A stretch of DNA of 64,000 nucleotides from Marinactinospora thermotolerans DSM 45154 (lineage in GTDB: Bacteria > Actinomycetota > Actinomycetes > Streptosporangiales > Streptosporangiaceae), in contig NZ_FUWS01000014.1 in the NCBI RefSeq assembly GCF_900167435.1, forward strand, positions 1 through 64,000, written 5' to 3'. Position 1 is the first letter of the stretch, and each line of letters starts with the position of its first letter. Positions 1 through 8,979 of this stretch are shown piece by piece. Both the position numbers and the translations under genes were made by a program. The notes below the pieces were generated by a model. The model was not told the DNA's origin, made no database searches, and saw only the letters and a program-made list of their open reading frames with translations.

Positions 1-739
1 CCCGGCCGTTGCTGGCGAGGACGCTGGTGATGCCCGCGTCGCGCCGGCCGGAGAGGTCGGTGAAGTCTCCCCCCGCCTCCTCGACCAGGACCTTCAGCGC
101 GGCGATGTCCCAGAAACCGACGATCGGCTCGGCCGCGAGGTCGACGACCCCCTCCGCCACCAGACAGTGCTGCCAGAAATCACCGAACGCCCGGTTCTCC
201 CAACAGGCGTCGACAAGCCGCAGATAGGCCGCGCGCGAGTGGAACCGGGTCCAGGTCCCCAGGCTCGTGGTGGAGAGGTAGGCGTCGGCCAGACGTGTCA
301 CCCCCGACACCCGGACGCGCCCCACCCGGCCCCGGTCGAGGGTCCAGGCGCCCCTCCCCCGGGCCGCCCACCAGCGACGTTGCAGCGCGGGAGCGCTCAC
401 CATCCCGAGGGTGGGGACACCGTCCTCGACGAGGGCGATCAACGTCGCCCACACCGGATTGCCCCGGAGGAAGTTCTTGGTCCCGTCGACGGGATCGATG
501 ACCCAGACCCGGCCCGGACGGTTCTCGCCCCCGTACTCCTCCCCGATGATCCCGTCAGCGGGACAGGCCCTGGCCAGCATCCTGCGCAGGGCCTCCTCGA
601 CGGCCGTGTCGACCTCGGTGACCGGGGAGCGGTCCGGTTTGTCACGGACCTGGAGGTCAGCGGCCCCGTAGCGTGCCATGGTCATCCGGTCCGCGGCGTC
701 GGCGAGGTCGATGACCGTGGCCAGATCGCTCTCACGCAT
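1..739 (-). CDS. HisN/inositol-monophosphatase-like phosphatase (Pur3/AtaP3-type), 3' end outside window
   Basis: The reading frame is open from ATG at 739 to the left edge, about 246 residues, with no stop, so the gene is partial. It carries the metal-binding signatures of the inositol monophosphatase family: GEEYG near residue 70, then the WVIDPVDGTKNF block near residue 85, and a C-terminal IVGFWDIAAL stretch where the family has its WD(I/V)A motif. Family members hydrolyse phosphate monoesters with Mg2+. It follows the FkbM gene by 18 nt in the same operon. In puromycin and A201A clusters a homologue (Pur3/AtaP3) is thought to dephosphorylate 3'-amino-3'-deoxy-AMP; with the puromycin-like cassette at 25-29 kb this is the likely role here. 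Histidinol phosphatase is the alternative from sequence alone. Confidence 0.85.
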   Translation of the reverse strand, partial: MRESDLATVIDLADAADRMTMARYGAADLQVRDKPDRSPVTEVDTAVEEALRRMLARACPADGIIGEEYGGENRPGRVWVIDPVDGTKNFLRGNPVWATLIALVEDGVPTLGMVSAPALQRRWWAARGRGAWTLDRGRVGRVRVSGVTRLADAYLSTTSLGTWTRFHSRAAYLRLVDACWENRAFGDFWQHCLVAEGVVDLAAEPIVGFWDIAALKVLVEEAGGDFTDLSGRRDAGITSVLASNGR

Positions 740-757
740 GCCGGCTCCTCCCCTCGC

Positions 758-1480
758 TCATCCCCGGGACGGGCGCGCGGCGCGCCGGCACAGGAGGTTG
801 ATGTAGTCGTCACCGTCGAGCCGCGGGATCTCCTCACGTTCCGACCCGTCATCCTGGATCGCCCGGTACTCCAGCCCGCTACGGCGCAACAGGTCCAGGT
901 AGGCGGCCCCGTCGCCGCCGCCCCAGCGGAGGTTGCGCGGATAGTACTCGGTCACGACCCTGATCCGGGGGGTGGCGTCGAGAAGCCTGCGCGCCCCGGT
1001 GACCACCTGCGCCTCGGCGCCCTCGACGTCGATCTTGACCAGACCGACCTCGGGACGGCCGATACGCTCCCAGTAATCGCTGAGGGTCGTCACGGGGACC
1101 TCGTGGACGCGCCCGCCCTCGCCGGTGAACTCCGTCTGGAACAGGCTGTGCCGCCCGGTGTTCCCGCTGAAGTGCAGCAGCCGGGGACGGTCGTCGTCGG
1201 CGACCGCGGTGTTGACGATGGTGACGTTGGACAACGCCCGGGTGTTGCGCTGGAGCACCTGGAAGTTCCCCGGATGCGGCTCGAAGGCGTGGACGTGCCC
1301 GTCCGCTCCCACGAGTTCCGCCAACAGGGTGGTGTAGTACCCGACGTGCGCGCCGACATCGAACACGACCATGCCGGGTTCGACCACGCGTTTCATCACC
1401 TTCACGGTGCCCGGCTCCCACCAGCCCCACGTGGGGGTGAGCCGGTCGGCCTGTTCGGGGCCCAGCCTGTGATCGGTCAT
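758..1480 (-). CDS. FkbM-family SAM-dependent O-methyltransferase
   Basis: This 240-residue protein has the FkbM methyltransferase pattern: the SAM-binding motif VVFDVGAHVGYYTTLL at about residues 38-53, an acidic residue ending strand 2 (AFEPHPGNF), and LVKIDVEGAE near residue 150. FkbM enzymes typically O-methylate sugars or polyketide hydroxyls. The gene lies 7 nt downstream of the GMC oxidoreductase gene and 18 nt upstream of the phosphatase gene, forming a three-gene minus-strand unit. A second FkbM gene lies at 4441-5250. A201A carries a 3,4-di-O-methyl-D-rhamnose, so one FkbM protein per O-methyl group is the natural inference. Which position it methylates cannot be told from the sequence. 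Confidence 0.88.
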   Translation of the reverse strand: MTDHRLGPEQADRLTPTWGWWEPGTVKVMKRVVEPGMVVFDVGAHVGYYTTLLAELVGADGHVHAFEPHPGNFQVLQRNTRALSNVTIVNTAVADDDRPRLLHFSGNTGRHSLFQTEFTGEGGRVHEVPVTTLSDYWERIGRPEVGLVKIDVEGAEAQVVTGARRLLDATPRIRVVTEYYPRNLRWGGGDGAAYLDLLRRSGLEYRAIQDDGSEREEIPRLDGDDYINLLCRRAARPSRG

Positions 1481-1487
1481 CTCGAAG

Positions 1488-2993
1488 TCACTCCCTGCCA
1501 GGACGAGACGGATGTGTCATGTGGTCGGCGACCGCCATGGTCACCAGGTTGGTGTTGGAGCGCGGCACCCGTGGGATCACCGAGGCGTCGGCCACCCGCA
1601 GGCCCGCCACCCCCTTCACCCGGCCCCGGGGATCGACCACCGTGGCCGGATCGGCCGGATCGCCCATCCGGCAGGACCCGACCAGGTGCCACGCCTCGTG
1701 GCAGCGGGCCGCCATCCAGGAGTCGAGTTCCTCCGGGCGGCGCGCGAGCCCGCGCAGGAGGTCGGCCCCCACCGGACTTCCCACCCGCTCGAAAGCGGGG
1801 TGGCGGGCCAGATCCGCCAATCGGGCGACCCCCGCGCGCATCCGGCGCAGGTCGCGTTCCGTGCCGAGCAGGCCGAGGTCGACGACGAGGTCGTCATCGA
1901 GGCCCGCCCCCGTGACCTCGACACGCCCCCGCGCCTCGGGACGGAAGAGGGCGAGGACCACCGCCCCCACCCCGGGGCCGACCTCGTTGAGGGCGTTGAG
2001 CATCAGCTCGTTGGCCTCGCCGTCAGACTCGCCGGAGGCGAAACGCAGGCAGCAGTTGGTGGGACGGGGCGGTGCGGCCCCTGGAGCCGCCAGCCGGATC
2101 GGGAGCGTGAGCGCGGGGTGGTCCTGGAGCCCCTGACCGACTCCGGGCAGGTCGGCGACCGGCGCGACGCCGACCCGTTCGAGTCGGTGCGCGGGGCCGA
2201 TACCGGAGCGGAGCAGCAGCGCCGGGGATCCCACCGCCCCCGCGGTGACCACCACCTCCCCCGCCTCGATCACCACCTCCCCGTCCGGTGTACGGCAGCA
2301 GACGCCGGTGACCCGACCCCCGCGGACGATGAGCCGCTCGGCCACGGTGCGCGCCAGGACCGTCAGGTTGGGGCGGTCGAGGATCGGGGCGAGGAAGGCG
2401 TCCGCGGCCGAGACCCGGCCACCGTCTCGGGCGCTGAACGCATAAGGGGACAGGCCGGTGCTGCCCGGCGCGTTGTGGTCCTCGGCGGCGGGGAACCCCC
2501 TGTCCCCGGCCCACTCGGCGAGGGCGAGGTCCAGCGACCCCCAGGTGGGACGTGGGGGGCGGCGTACCGGCATCGGGCCGGCACCGGCCTTGGAGTCCAG
2601 GTCACGGCTGATCCGGCTCAGCGAGGGGGACACGTCGCGATGGGTCCAACCGTCACATCCGAGAGCGGCCCATTCGTCGAAGTCCTCGGGCATCGGCCAC
2701 ATGGCGATCAGCCCGTTGATCGCCGAGGTGCCGCCCACCCCGCGTCCCTGGAGGAGGAGGCGCGGCCGCTGGGCGCTCCCCCGCCGGGCGCGCAGTCCGG
2801 GCCAGTGGCGGGACACGTCGCGGACCGCCGCCCGAAAGTCCAGCGAACGGAGCGCGGGCGGCAGGGGCGTGTCGTCCCCGGCCTCCAGCAGGAGCACACC
2901 TCGGGCCGGGTCGGCCGACAACCGGTTGGCGACCACGCACCCCGCCGACCCCGCTCCCACGACAACCGTGTCGGCGGCACTGGGCAGACTCAT
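1488..2993 (-). CDS. GMC-family FAD-dependent oxidoreductase; candidate sugar desaturase
   Basis: The protein is about 501 residues. It opens with the Rossmann FAD motif VVVGAGSAGCVVANRL and the strand-2 acidic end LLLEAGDD, and ends with the GMC active-site block AWHLVGSCRMG plus PRSNTNL, which supplies the usual His and Asn. The start at 2993 is chosen because AAGGAGGAAAGAGCG lies directly upstream and the FAD motif begins 10 residues in. A longer in-frame extension to 3185 overlaps the divergent MFS gene and has no family similarity. GMC enzymes oxidise alcohols. In an A201A-type pathway an oxidase or desaturase is needed for the unsaturated hexofuranose, and this is the only flavin oxidoreductase seen inside the cluster. 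That assignment is inference. Confidence 0.85.
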   Translation of the reverse strand: MSLPSAADTVVVGAGSAGCVVANRLSADPARGVLLLEAGDDTPLPPALRSLDFRAAVRDVSRHWPGLRARRGSAQRPRLLLQGRGVGGTSAINGLIAMWPMPEDFDEWAALGCDGWTHRDVSPSLSRISRDLDSKAGAGPMPVRRPPRPTWGSLDLALAEWAGDRGFPAAEDHNAPGSTGLSPYAFSARDGGRVSAADAFLAPILDRPNLTVLARTVAERLIVRGGRVTGVCCRTPDGEVVIEAGEVVVTAGAVGSPALLLRSGIGPAHRLERVGVAPVADLPGVGQGLQDHPALTLPIRLAAPGAAPPRPTNCCLRFASGESDGEANELMLNALNEVGPGVGAVVLALFRPEARGRVEVTGAGLDDDLVVDLGLLGTERDLRRMRAGVARLADLARHPAFERVGSPVGADLLRGLARRPEELDSWMAARCHEAWHLVGSCRMGDPADPATVVDPRGRVKGVAGLRVADASVIPRVPRSNTNLVTMAVADHMTHPSRPGRE

Positions 2994-3154
2994 CGCTCTT
3001 TCCTCCTTGGTTCCGCTCGGCGGCTTGCGATCGGAGGCGCTTTCCCTGATCGGGAGAATGAGATCTCGTCCGGCCATTCCTGCAATAGGCTGGGCGCGGG
3101 CAGGAAGAGGGAAACCGCTCCCCGGGACACGGGGCACTTCTCGCAGGGAGAAGA
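2994..3154. promoter_or_regulatory. Divergent promoter region between the GMC-oxidoreductase operon and the MFS gene
   Basis: These 161 nt separate two divergently transcribed genes and must hold both promoters. Good ribosome-binding sites flank each end: AAGGAGGAAAG for the minus gene and CAGGGAGAAGA for the plus gene. No clear operator palindrome was recognised. Confidence 0.5.
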
Positions 3155-4444
3155 ATGACGGAAAACGGAGAAGAAACCCCTTCATCTCATTCCGGAGGAG
3201 AAGCGGATAATACCCATTCCACCCCTGGATGGCGCGATTTCCGATTGCTGTGGACGGGAAGTACCGTCAGCCAGATCCTCGGGATGACCAGCCCCATCGC
3301 GTTCCCGCTGATCGCGGCGGACCTGCTCTCCGCCTCCGTTCCACAGATCGCGGCCATCACCGCCTTCAGCTACCTGCCGTGGCTGGTGCTCACCCTTCCG
3401 CTGGGCGTCTACCTGGGCAAAGTCCCCCCGCGCACCGTTCTGCTCACGGCGGATCTGGTGCGGGTCGTGGTGATCTCCTTCGTGCCCTTGGCCTACGTTC
3501 TCGGCGTACTCGCCCTCTGGCAGATCTATGTGGTGGTCGCCCTGGTGGGCGCCTGTACGGTCTGCTACGAGATCGCCTACCAGACCTTTCCCCCCGCCCT
3601 CCTCCCCCGCGAAGACCTGACCCGCGCCAACGCGCGGCTCCAGGGCGGTCGGGCGGTGGCCTACACCATGGGGCCCGCGCTCGGCGGTCTCCTGGTGACC
3701 GTGCTCGGCGCCCCCCTCACCCCGATCGCCAACGCCGCGGGGTTCCTCGTCTCGGCCTGCTGCGTCGCCGCGATGCGCACCCGCGCGGCCCCTCCCGGCC
3801 AGGAGGGGGGCGGCACGCTCCTGCGCAGGCTGGGCGAGGGCCTGCGGTTCGTCGTCACCCGCCCGTTGCTGCGGGCCAGCACGCTGGCCTCGGCCGCGGG
3901 CAACTGCTGGTTCGCCGGCTACGAGGCCCTGGTCGTCGTCTTCCTGTCGCGCGAGGTGGGTCTGCCCACAGGTCAGGTCGGTGTCCTCGTCGGCGTGGCC
4001 GGACTGGGCAGCCTGGTGGGGGCGGCGGTCGCCGGACGGATCACCCGGCGTCTGGGGACCGCGCGCGCGCTGTGGTTGCCGATCGCCCTGGTCTCCCCCT
4101 TCGGCCTGCTGCTGCCGGCCACCCAGCCCGGGGCCGGCGTGCTGCTGTTCGTCGCCGGCGCGCTCGTCTTCTGCGCGGGGTTCGCGATGTTCACCGTGGG
4201 CCACGCGACCCTGGTGCAGATCCACACCCCTCCGGCGCTCCTCTCCCGCACCGTGGCCTCCACCCGCTTCTTCACCAGGAGCATGCTCTTCGTCGGCGGA
4301 GTGCTGGGCGGACTGCTCGGGGGGATGCTGGGGACGCGTGGAGCCCTGCTGGTGATCATGGCCGGCTGGATGCTGACCCCTCTCCTCCTCGCGTTCTCGC
4401 CCATACGCCGGCTGCGCGACATCCCCGCCTACGACGAGCACTAG
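3155..4444 (+). CDS. MFS transporter, EntS-like exporter
   Basis: A 429-residue integral membrane protein of the major facilitator superfamily with about twelve hydrophobic segments. The first begins after a hydrophilic N-terminus of roughly 25 residues (FRLLWTGSTVSQILG), and a short charged loop follows helix 2 (LGKVPPRTVLL). The arrangement resembles the enterobactin-exporter-like MFS group (MFS_3). The start at 3155 has GGGAGAAG just upstream. The stop overlaps the 3' end of the convergent FkbM gene by 4 nt. It is the only plus-strand gene within the first 14.6 kb. Its place in the cluster suggests export of the finished antibiotic; an importer role is less likely. Confidence 0.85.
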   Translation: MTENGEETPSSHSGGEADNTHSTPGWRDFRLLWTGSTVSQILGMTSPIAFPLIAADLLSASVPQIAAITAFSYLPWLVLTLPLGVYLGKVPPRTVLLTADLVRVVVISFVPLAYVLGVLALWQIYVVVALVGACTVCYEIAYQTFPPALLPREDLTRANARLQGGRAVAYTMGPALGGLLVTVLGAPLTPIANAAGFLVSACCVAAMRTRAAPPGQEGGGTLLRRLGEGLRFVVTRPLLRASTLASAAGNCWFAGYEALVVVFLSREVGLPTGQVGVLVGVAGLGSLVGAAVAGRITRRLGTARALWLPIALVSPFGLLLPATQPGAGVLLFVAGALVFCAGFAMFTVGHATLVQIHTPPALLSRTVASTRFFTRSMLFVGGVLGGLLGGMLGTRGALLVIMAGWMLTPLLLAFSPIRRLRDIPAYDEH

Positions 4445-5250
4445 GTCCTCCTCCCGGCCGGACGCAGCCACAACGTGGCGAACCCGCCGCGCGCCTGCTC
4501 GGCCATGGCGACGTACCGGGCGTCGTCCTGTCCTCCGACGAGACAGGGGTGGTGCTCCGGACAGGCGTAGGCCTCCCTGAGGAGGACGGGGTCATAGCCC
4601 CAGGAACGGTAGAGGGACAAGACGTCGAAGGGGTCGGCTCCCGCGTCGCGGATGCCCCGCGGCCAGAACTCGCACAGCACGTGCGGCCGGTCACGTCCGA
4701 GCAGCTCCTGGAGGCCGCGCAGGGCGTGGTGGTCGCGCCCCTGCGCGTCGGTCTTGACCACCGCGATCCGTCGCTCGCGCAGTTCCTCCAGCCCGTCCAG
4801 GCGGATCCCCACCGCGTCGACCGCGCCGCCACGCGCGATACGGCTGTCCCCGCTGTTGCCCCCGGCGTCCAGGGCCAGCCGCAGGGGAACGTCGCAGTGC
4901 CACGCCGCCCCGGCGACCACGTGCAGGGCCGCGACGTCCCCGGAGGCGTTGGCCGCGACGTTACGTTCGAGCAGCAGCCGCATCACCGGCCACGGCTCGA
5001 CCGCGAACACCGCGCCGGCGCCGCCCACCCGGCGCAGGGCCCGGATCGTGTAGTACCCCACGTGCGCCCCGATGTCGACGAAGCAGTCCCCCGGCCTGAG
5101 CAGGGACTCGACCAGAGCCGACTCGTGGGGCTCCCACTCCCCGTACTTGCGGAACCAGGGCAGCATCATGGTGTCCCACCGCGGCAACTCCAAGGGGCCT
5201 ATGTCCGTGTCGACCACGGCCCCCGCGCCGGACCTCTCAGCGCCATTCAT
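4441..5250 (-). CDS. FkbM-family SAM-dependent O-methyltransferase (second copy)
   Basis: The protein is about 269 residues with the FkbM motifs CFVDIGAHVGYYTIRAL, FAVEPWPVMRLLLERNV and AVVKTDAQGRDHHAL. The last shows Asp-Ala-Gln where most relatives have D-V-E-G. It is clearly diverged from the copy at 758-1480, so this is not a recent duplication. ATG at 5250 is preferred over GTG at 5262 because AAGGTGG sits at good spacing before it. It follows the chorismate-lyase-like gene by 66 nt and is probably the last gene of the long minus-strand biosynthetic operon. Together with the other FkbM gene it likely installs the two O-methyl groups of the D-rhamnose. Confidence 0.87.
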   Translation of the reverse strand: MNGAERSGAGAVVDTDIGPLELPRWDTMMLPWFRKYGEWEPHESALVESLLRPGDCFVDIGAHVGYYTIRALRRVGGAGAVFAVEPWPVMRLLLERNVAANASGDVAALHVVAGAAWHCDVPLRLALDAGGNSGDSRIARGGAVDAVGIRLDGLEELRERRIAVVKTDAQGRDHHALRGLQELLGRDRPHVLCEFWPRGIRDAGADPFDVLSLYRSWGYDPVLLREAYACPEHHPCLVGGQDDARYVAMAEQARGGFATLWLRPAGRRT

Positions 5251-5316
5251 CGATACGACCACCTTGTCCGTCCCACCCCTCCAGCTCGGTCCTGTCTGCC
5301 TGCGCCGGGCGCCCCG

Positions 5317-5877
5317 TCATCCGGGCACCGCCGGAAACCACTCGGTGATGAGAATCGCCGGCTCCCCTTCGATGACGATCCGGTAGGTCCGCGTGGGGGT
5401 GCCGTCGGCCTCGCCCCCGTACCACAGCAGCTCCCTGCGGCTTTCCACCCCGCAGGCGTGGAGGGCGCTGCCGATCCCCGCCGCCTCCTCGGCGATCCCC
5501 CGCGCCAGCGGGGCGGGGATCCTCCCCGGCACCAGGAGCGACCGCGCCATCGCGTAACGGCGTCCGCTGCTGGCCCCGACGAGGTCGACCGACCGCGTGA
5601 CCACCGTGCTCCCCGGGGGCACGCGAAGCTGCGCGCAGTCGCCTCCCATGGACAAGGGGGCGCTGTACTGCGCCGTGGGCGAGGCCCGCACCCCTTCCAG
5701 CACGTGGGCCTCGATGAGCCTCGTCGTCGCCTCGCAGACCAGGAGGGCCCGGTGGTAGGGGCTCAACAGCTCGATCTCAAGATCGTCGAGGTGAGCGGGG
5801 CGCAGGGGCTGGGCGCGGAAGTGGCGGGATATGACGGTCCTCGCGCCGGAGTCGCGGCTGTCACCGGCCGCCCTCAC
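5317..5877 (-). CDS. Chorismate lyase-like (UbiC/DUF98) enzyme, 4-hydroxybenzoate supply
   Basis: A 186-residue protein starting at GTG 5877, whose GTGA overlaps the stop of the upstream methyltransferase gene. It contains features of the chorismate-pyruvate lyase fold: LLSPYHRALLVCEATTRL, then IEAHVLEGV, and later RRYAMARSLLVPGRIPAPL followed by IGSALHACGVESRRELLWYG. Chorismate lyases release pyruvate from chorismate to give 4-hydroxybenzoate. In hygromycin A and A201A pathways this acid primes the aryl polyketide (C7N-free coumarate-like) arm. The adjacent aryl-ACP ligase, KS, KR and ACP genes support that role. Sequence similarity to characterised UbiC is moderate, so a chorismatase giving 3-hydroxybenzoate remains possible. 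Confidence 0.75.
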   Translation of the reverse strand: MRAAGDSRDSGARTVISRHFRAQPLRPAHLDDLEIELLSPYHRALLVCEATTRLIEAHVLEGVRASPTAQYSAPLSMGGDCAQLRVPPGSTVVTRSVDLVGASSGRRYAMARSLLVPGRIPAPLARGIAEEAAGIGSALHACGVESRRELLWYGGEADGTPTRTYRIVIEGEPAILITEWFPAVPG

Positions 5878-6938
5878 GCCGGGCCCCGCTTGTCGTGCCG
5901 TGGGACGCCCGTCCCCTCGGGATTGCGGTAGACCTCGCGGAACGAGTCGGGCTGGCAGGCCTCGATGCGGGGCCGGAGCCCGGCCGGGCGCAGCGTCCGC
6001 CACCTCAGGGCGCGTTCCACGACCGCCTCCGCCCGCGTACCTCCCCCGAGCCATTCGACCAGTTCGCCCGCTGTGAACCCCTCGGGGTCCAGCGCCCGGG
6101 GCGGCAACACGTATCGCTGCGGCGCCGCCCCGGTCCCGTGGTGGTCGGCGAACAAGGGGGTGCCGTCGTCGCGCAGGTGGAGCGCCTCCGGGGAGATCCT
6201 GAGACGAAGGCCGCGGTCGTCCGCCCCGGCCAACGGCCGGTGGAGGACCAGCCCCAGGGAGGTCACCCGCAGCCCGGCGCCGATGTGCTCCGACCACCAC
6301 AGGTCGTCGTGGACCGCCCCCTCCTCGAAGCCCTCCGTCCCGGGGTGCGGGTCGATCCGGTCCGGGGCCAGGGGGTGGAGCCCGGAGGCACGGACCATCC
6401 GGGCCACATCGGGGTTTCCGTCGGGGAGCCAGGCGGCCATGCGGGGCTTTTGTTCGATGGCGGACCGCCATCTCGGCCAGTCGAGGAAGTAGTCGACGGT
6501 CAGCACGAGCCGCCCACCGGGGCGCAGACAGCGCGCAAGAGCGCGGACGGCCGCGAGCCGCGCGGAGGCGTCGAGGTGCTCCAGGACGCTGAGACAGAAG
6601 ATCAGGTCGAAGTGGCCGTCGGGGTAGGCCAGCTCCTCCAGGGGCCGGGTGTCGATCCTCGCGTGGGGAAGCTGGGCCGGGGTCTGGAAGGCGTAGGCCG
6701 GGTCGGCCGCGTGGTACTCGGCGTCCGGCACCGTCTCGGCCAGGTGCAGCAGGAAGGGCGAGTATCCGGCGCCGGCGTCCAACACGCGCATCCCCGGGCG
6801 CAGACCGGCGTGGGTGGCGGCCCAGGGGTACTCCCAGTAACGGTTGACGTTGTCGTTGCGGTCGACCAGCGCGTGCTCGTGGCAGTAGGCGGTGAAGGCG
6901 TCCGAACACGCCTCACTGCGGCGGGCCCAGCGGATCAT
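5874..6938 (-). CDS. Class I SAM-dependent methyltransferase with C-terminal extension
   Basis: The 354-residue protein has a Methyltransf_11/25-type domain at about residues 40-180: GMRVLDAGAGYSPFLLHLAE (motif I), AADPAY (motif II), FDLIFCLSVLEHLDA (motif IV) and LRPGGRLVLTVDYF (motif V). The remaining 170 residues resemble no domain I recognise. ATG at 6938 overlaps the stop of the upstream glycosyltransferase gene (ATGA). With the two FkbM genes and the N-methyltransferase at 25143, the cluster encodes four methyltransferases, the number published for A201A biosynthesis. Its substrate cannot be assigned from sequence; O-methylation of sugar or aglycone is possible. Confidence 0.82.
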   Translation of the reverse strand: MIRWARRSEACSDAFTAYCHEHALVDRNDNVNRYWEYPWAATHAGLRPGMRVLDAGAGYSPFLLHLAETVPDAEYHAADPAYAFQTPAQLPHARIDTRPLEELAYPDGHFDLIFCLSVLEHLDASARLAAVRALARCLRPGGRLVLTVDYFLDWPRWRSAIEQKPRMAAWLPDGNPDVARMVRASGLHPLAPDRIDPHPGTEGFEEGAVHDDLWWSEHIGAGLRVTSLGLVLHRPLAGADDRGLRLRISPEALHLRDDGTPLFADHHGTGAAPQRYVLPPRALDPEGFTAGELVEWLGGGTRAEAVVERALRWRTLRPAGLRPRIEACQPDSFREVYRNPEGTGVPRHDKRGPA

Positions 6939-8215
6939 CGCGTTCCTCCCAGGGCGACGGTCCCGTGGACCAGGCCCACCCGATCGACGGTCCTTCGCAG
7001 GGCGCTCAGCTCCGCCCCCACCCGGCGCGCCCGCGCCGCCATGCCCGGATCGCCGAGCGCCTCCTCGACGCCGGCCCGGATGTCCACCGAGGCGACGTGA
7101 GGGCGAGGGCTACGGCCCGAATACCTGTCGGTGAACTCCAACCGCCCGTCAGGGCGGGTGCGGCTGGTACGCAACAGCAGGCCGGCCCCGACACGTTCGA
7201 CGAGCCGGCGACCGTTCATCTCCTGCTCCGACATGAAGGGCAGGACCACGTTGGGCACGCCGTGTTCCAGTGCGGCGATGACGGTGCTGTAGCCGCCGTG
7301 GCTGACCACCACGTCCGCCCACCCGAGCGGGCGGCGCACCCCGGTGAACCCTCCCAGGACGACGTTGTCGGGAACGGAGAGCTCGCTGCGGAAGGCGAAC
7401 CCGGTCGAGACGAACACCGACCAGGGCATGCCGGCGCAGGCGTCGAGTACCGCCTGCATCGCATCGGCGCCCACCATCCCCCCGCTGCCGATCGACACAT
7501 AGACCCTGGCCCGTCCGTCCTCCTCGGGCAACACCACGTCCCCGCCCGCGCCGGGAGGATCCCAGTAGAGCGGTCCCACGTGGCGGACCGTCCCACGCTC
7601 GGCCGGCTCCAGCTCCGGTGTGCTGGGGATGAGGGTGACCTCCCCCTCCAAAAGATCCTCCGCCCGGGCCACCGGTCCCAGACCCAACCGGGCGGAGGCC
7701 GCGCTGATGACCGGGAGGCAGGGAGGGTGCGGAAGCAGGACGCGCGGCTCCACCGTGGACCAGGGCATCCAGGCGTTGGGACGGGTCGCGACGAAGTCGG
7801 CGTCGGCGAGGGAGACCACGGGGACCCCCACGGCGCGGGCGGCCAGCGCCGCCGTCGGGCTCATGTCGATCACCACGACGTCGGGGCGGTACCCGGCGAT
7901 CGCGGCCGCGTCCTCGTCGAGCTGCCGCCCGAAGCGTTCCGCCCGGTGGTATCCGGCGGCCACCGCGAACACGCGCTCCACGTCGGCGAACGGCAGGTAG
8001 GGAGGGACCCTGCGGCGCTCCAGGTCGCGCAGCGGCGCGGTGTCCTGCTCAAGGACGCGGAAACCCGCCTCGCGCACGAGCCTCGTCGCCCCACAGTCCG
8101 CGAAGGCGATCTCGTCACCGGCGGCCGCGAGCTCCTCGGCCAGTGCCAGACAGCGCGCGGTGTACCCCGCTGCGCCGCCCCACCCCCACGGGAAGAAGAG
8201 AACACGCCGTGCCAT
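6935..8215 (-). CDS. GT1-family (UGT/MGT-like) glycosyltransferase
   Basis: A 426-residue GT-B enzyme. The N-terminal domain begins RRVLFFPWGWGGAAGYTARC, as in macrolide- and zeaxanthin-type GT1 enzymes. The C-terminal donor-binding domain contains YVSIGSGGMVG, VVVSHGGYSTVIAALEHGVP and PFMSEQEMNGRR, the equivalents of the HGG...G, P and Q/N parts of the GT1 signature. The start at 8215 has AGGGAGG upstream; a longer open frame runs back through the ketoreductase gene without similarity. In the cluster it should attach one of the two GDP-derived sugars. Which one is not evident, since two more glycosyltransferase-like genes lie at 20.5-22.6 kb. Confidence 0.86.
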   Translation of the reverse strand: MARRVLFFPWGWGGAAGYTARCLALAEELAAAGDEIAFADCGATRLVREAGFRVLEQDTAPLRDLERRRVPPYLPFADVERVFAVAAGYHRAERFGRQLDEDAAAIAGYRPDVVVIDMSPTAALAARAVGVPVVSLADADFVATRPNAWMPWSTVEPRVLLPHPPCLPVISAASARLGLGPVARAEDLLEGEVTLIPSTPELEPAERGTVRHVGPLYWDPPGAGGDVVLPEEDGRARVYVSIGSGGMVGADAMQAVLDACAGMPWSVFVSTGFAFRSELSVPDNVVLGGFTGVRRPLGWADVVVSHGGYSTVIAALEHGVPNVVLPFMSEQEMNGRRLVERVGAGLLLRTSRTRPDGRLEFTDRYSGRSPRPHVASVDIRAGVEEALGDPGMAARARRVGAELSALRRTVDRVGLVHGTVALGGTR

Positions 8216-8229
8216 CGTCGCCTCCCTGG

Positions 8230-8979
8230 TCAGGCGGTCATACCGCCGTCGACTGCGAGAATCTGTCCGGTGATGTAAGCGGCCCCGGGGGAGCAGAGGA
8301 AGGCCACCGCCGCGGCGACCTCCTCGGGACGGCCGGCCCTTCGCGCGGCCGTGCGGTCGAGGATCCCCCGGCGCCGTTGCGGCGGCATCTCCGCGTGGGA
8401 GGGGGTGTCCTCGATCAGTCCGGGGGCCACGCAGTTGCACGTGATCCCGAAGCGTCCGTACTCATGGGCGATCGTGCGGGCCAGGCCGGTCAGGCCCGCC
8501 TTGGCCGCGGAGTAGGCGGCCTGGCCGGGAGAACCGGCCAGGCCCGCGACCGAGGAGACGAGGACGAGACGCCCGCCCCTCTGCTCGATCATCGAGGGCA
8601 GGGCCGCCCGCGCGCAGCGGTAGGCGCTGGTGAGGTTGGCGTCCAGGTGCGCGGCCCACTCCTCTTCGGCGAGCCGGAGGAGCAGACCGTCACGGTGCCA
8701 TCCCGCGTTGGCGACGAGGACGTCCAGGCGGCCGAACGTCGCCGTGACCCGCTCGACGGCCTGGAGGCACGTCCCCTCCTCGGCGAGGTCTCCGCGGAGG
8801 AGGAGCGCACGCCGGCCGCGCGCCCGGACCGCCTCGGCCGTCGTACGCGCGCCGGCGGAGTTGGCCCGGTGGTGGACTCCGACGTCGAAACCGGCGCGGG
8901 CCAGCTCCACCGCGATCGCGGCACCGATGCTTCCGGAGGCGCCGGTGACGAGCGCGGCCGGACGTGCCCCCGTCTCCAT
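8230..8979 (-). CDS. SDR-family beta-ketoacyl-ACP reductase
   Basis: A 249-residue short-chain dehydrogenase of the FabG type: cofactor motif [13 protein letters not shown] near residue 10, NAGW at about 88, catalytic Ser in SSVAGLAGS, and YSAAK with the catalytic Tyr and Lys near 155-159. The C-terminal block [14 protein letters not shown] is typical of FabG. The start ATG at 8979 shares one nucleotide with the stop of the upstream phosphotransferase gene. It most likely reduces the beta-keto group of the aryl polyketide on the ACP before dehydration to the acrylate. No dehydratase gene is visible in the window. Confidence 0.9.
   Translation of the reverse strand: METGARPAALVTGASGSIGAAIAVELARAGFDVGVHHRANSAGARTTAEAVRARGRRALLLRGDLAEEGTCLQAVERVTATFGRLDVLVANAGWHRDGLLLRLAEEEWAAHLDANLTSAYRCARAALPSMIEQRGGRLVLVSSVAGLAGSPGQAAYSAAKAGLTGLARTIAHEYGRFGITCNCVAPGLIEDTPSHAEMPPQRRRGILDRTAARRAGRPEEVAAAVAFLCSPGAAYITGQILAVDGGMTA

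Noticed and set aside
3229-5931. A 900-residue plus-strand frame
   Set aside because: It runs antisense through the second FkbM gene and in another frame of the MFS gene. Its product is Arg/Pro/Gly-rich with no motif; such frames are expected at this GC content.
5317-6909. A 530-residue frame covering the methyltransferase and chorismate-lyase-like region
   Set aside because: Only the last 186 residues show family similarity. The rest is a shadow of the methyltransferase gene.
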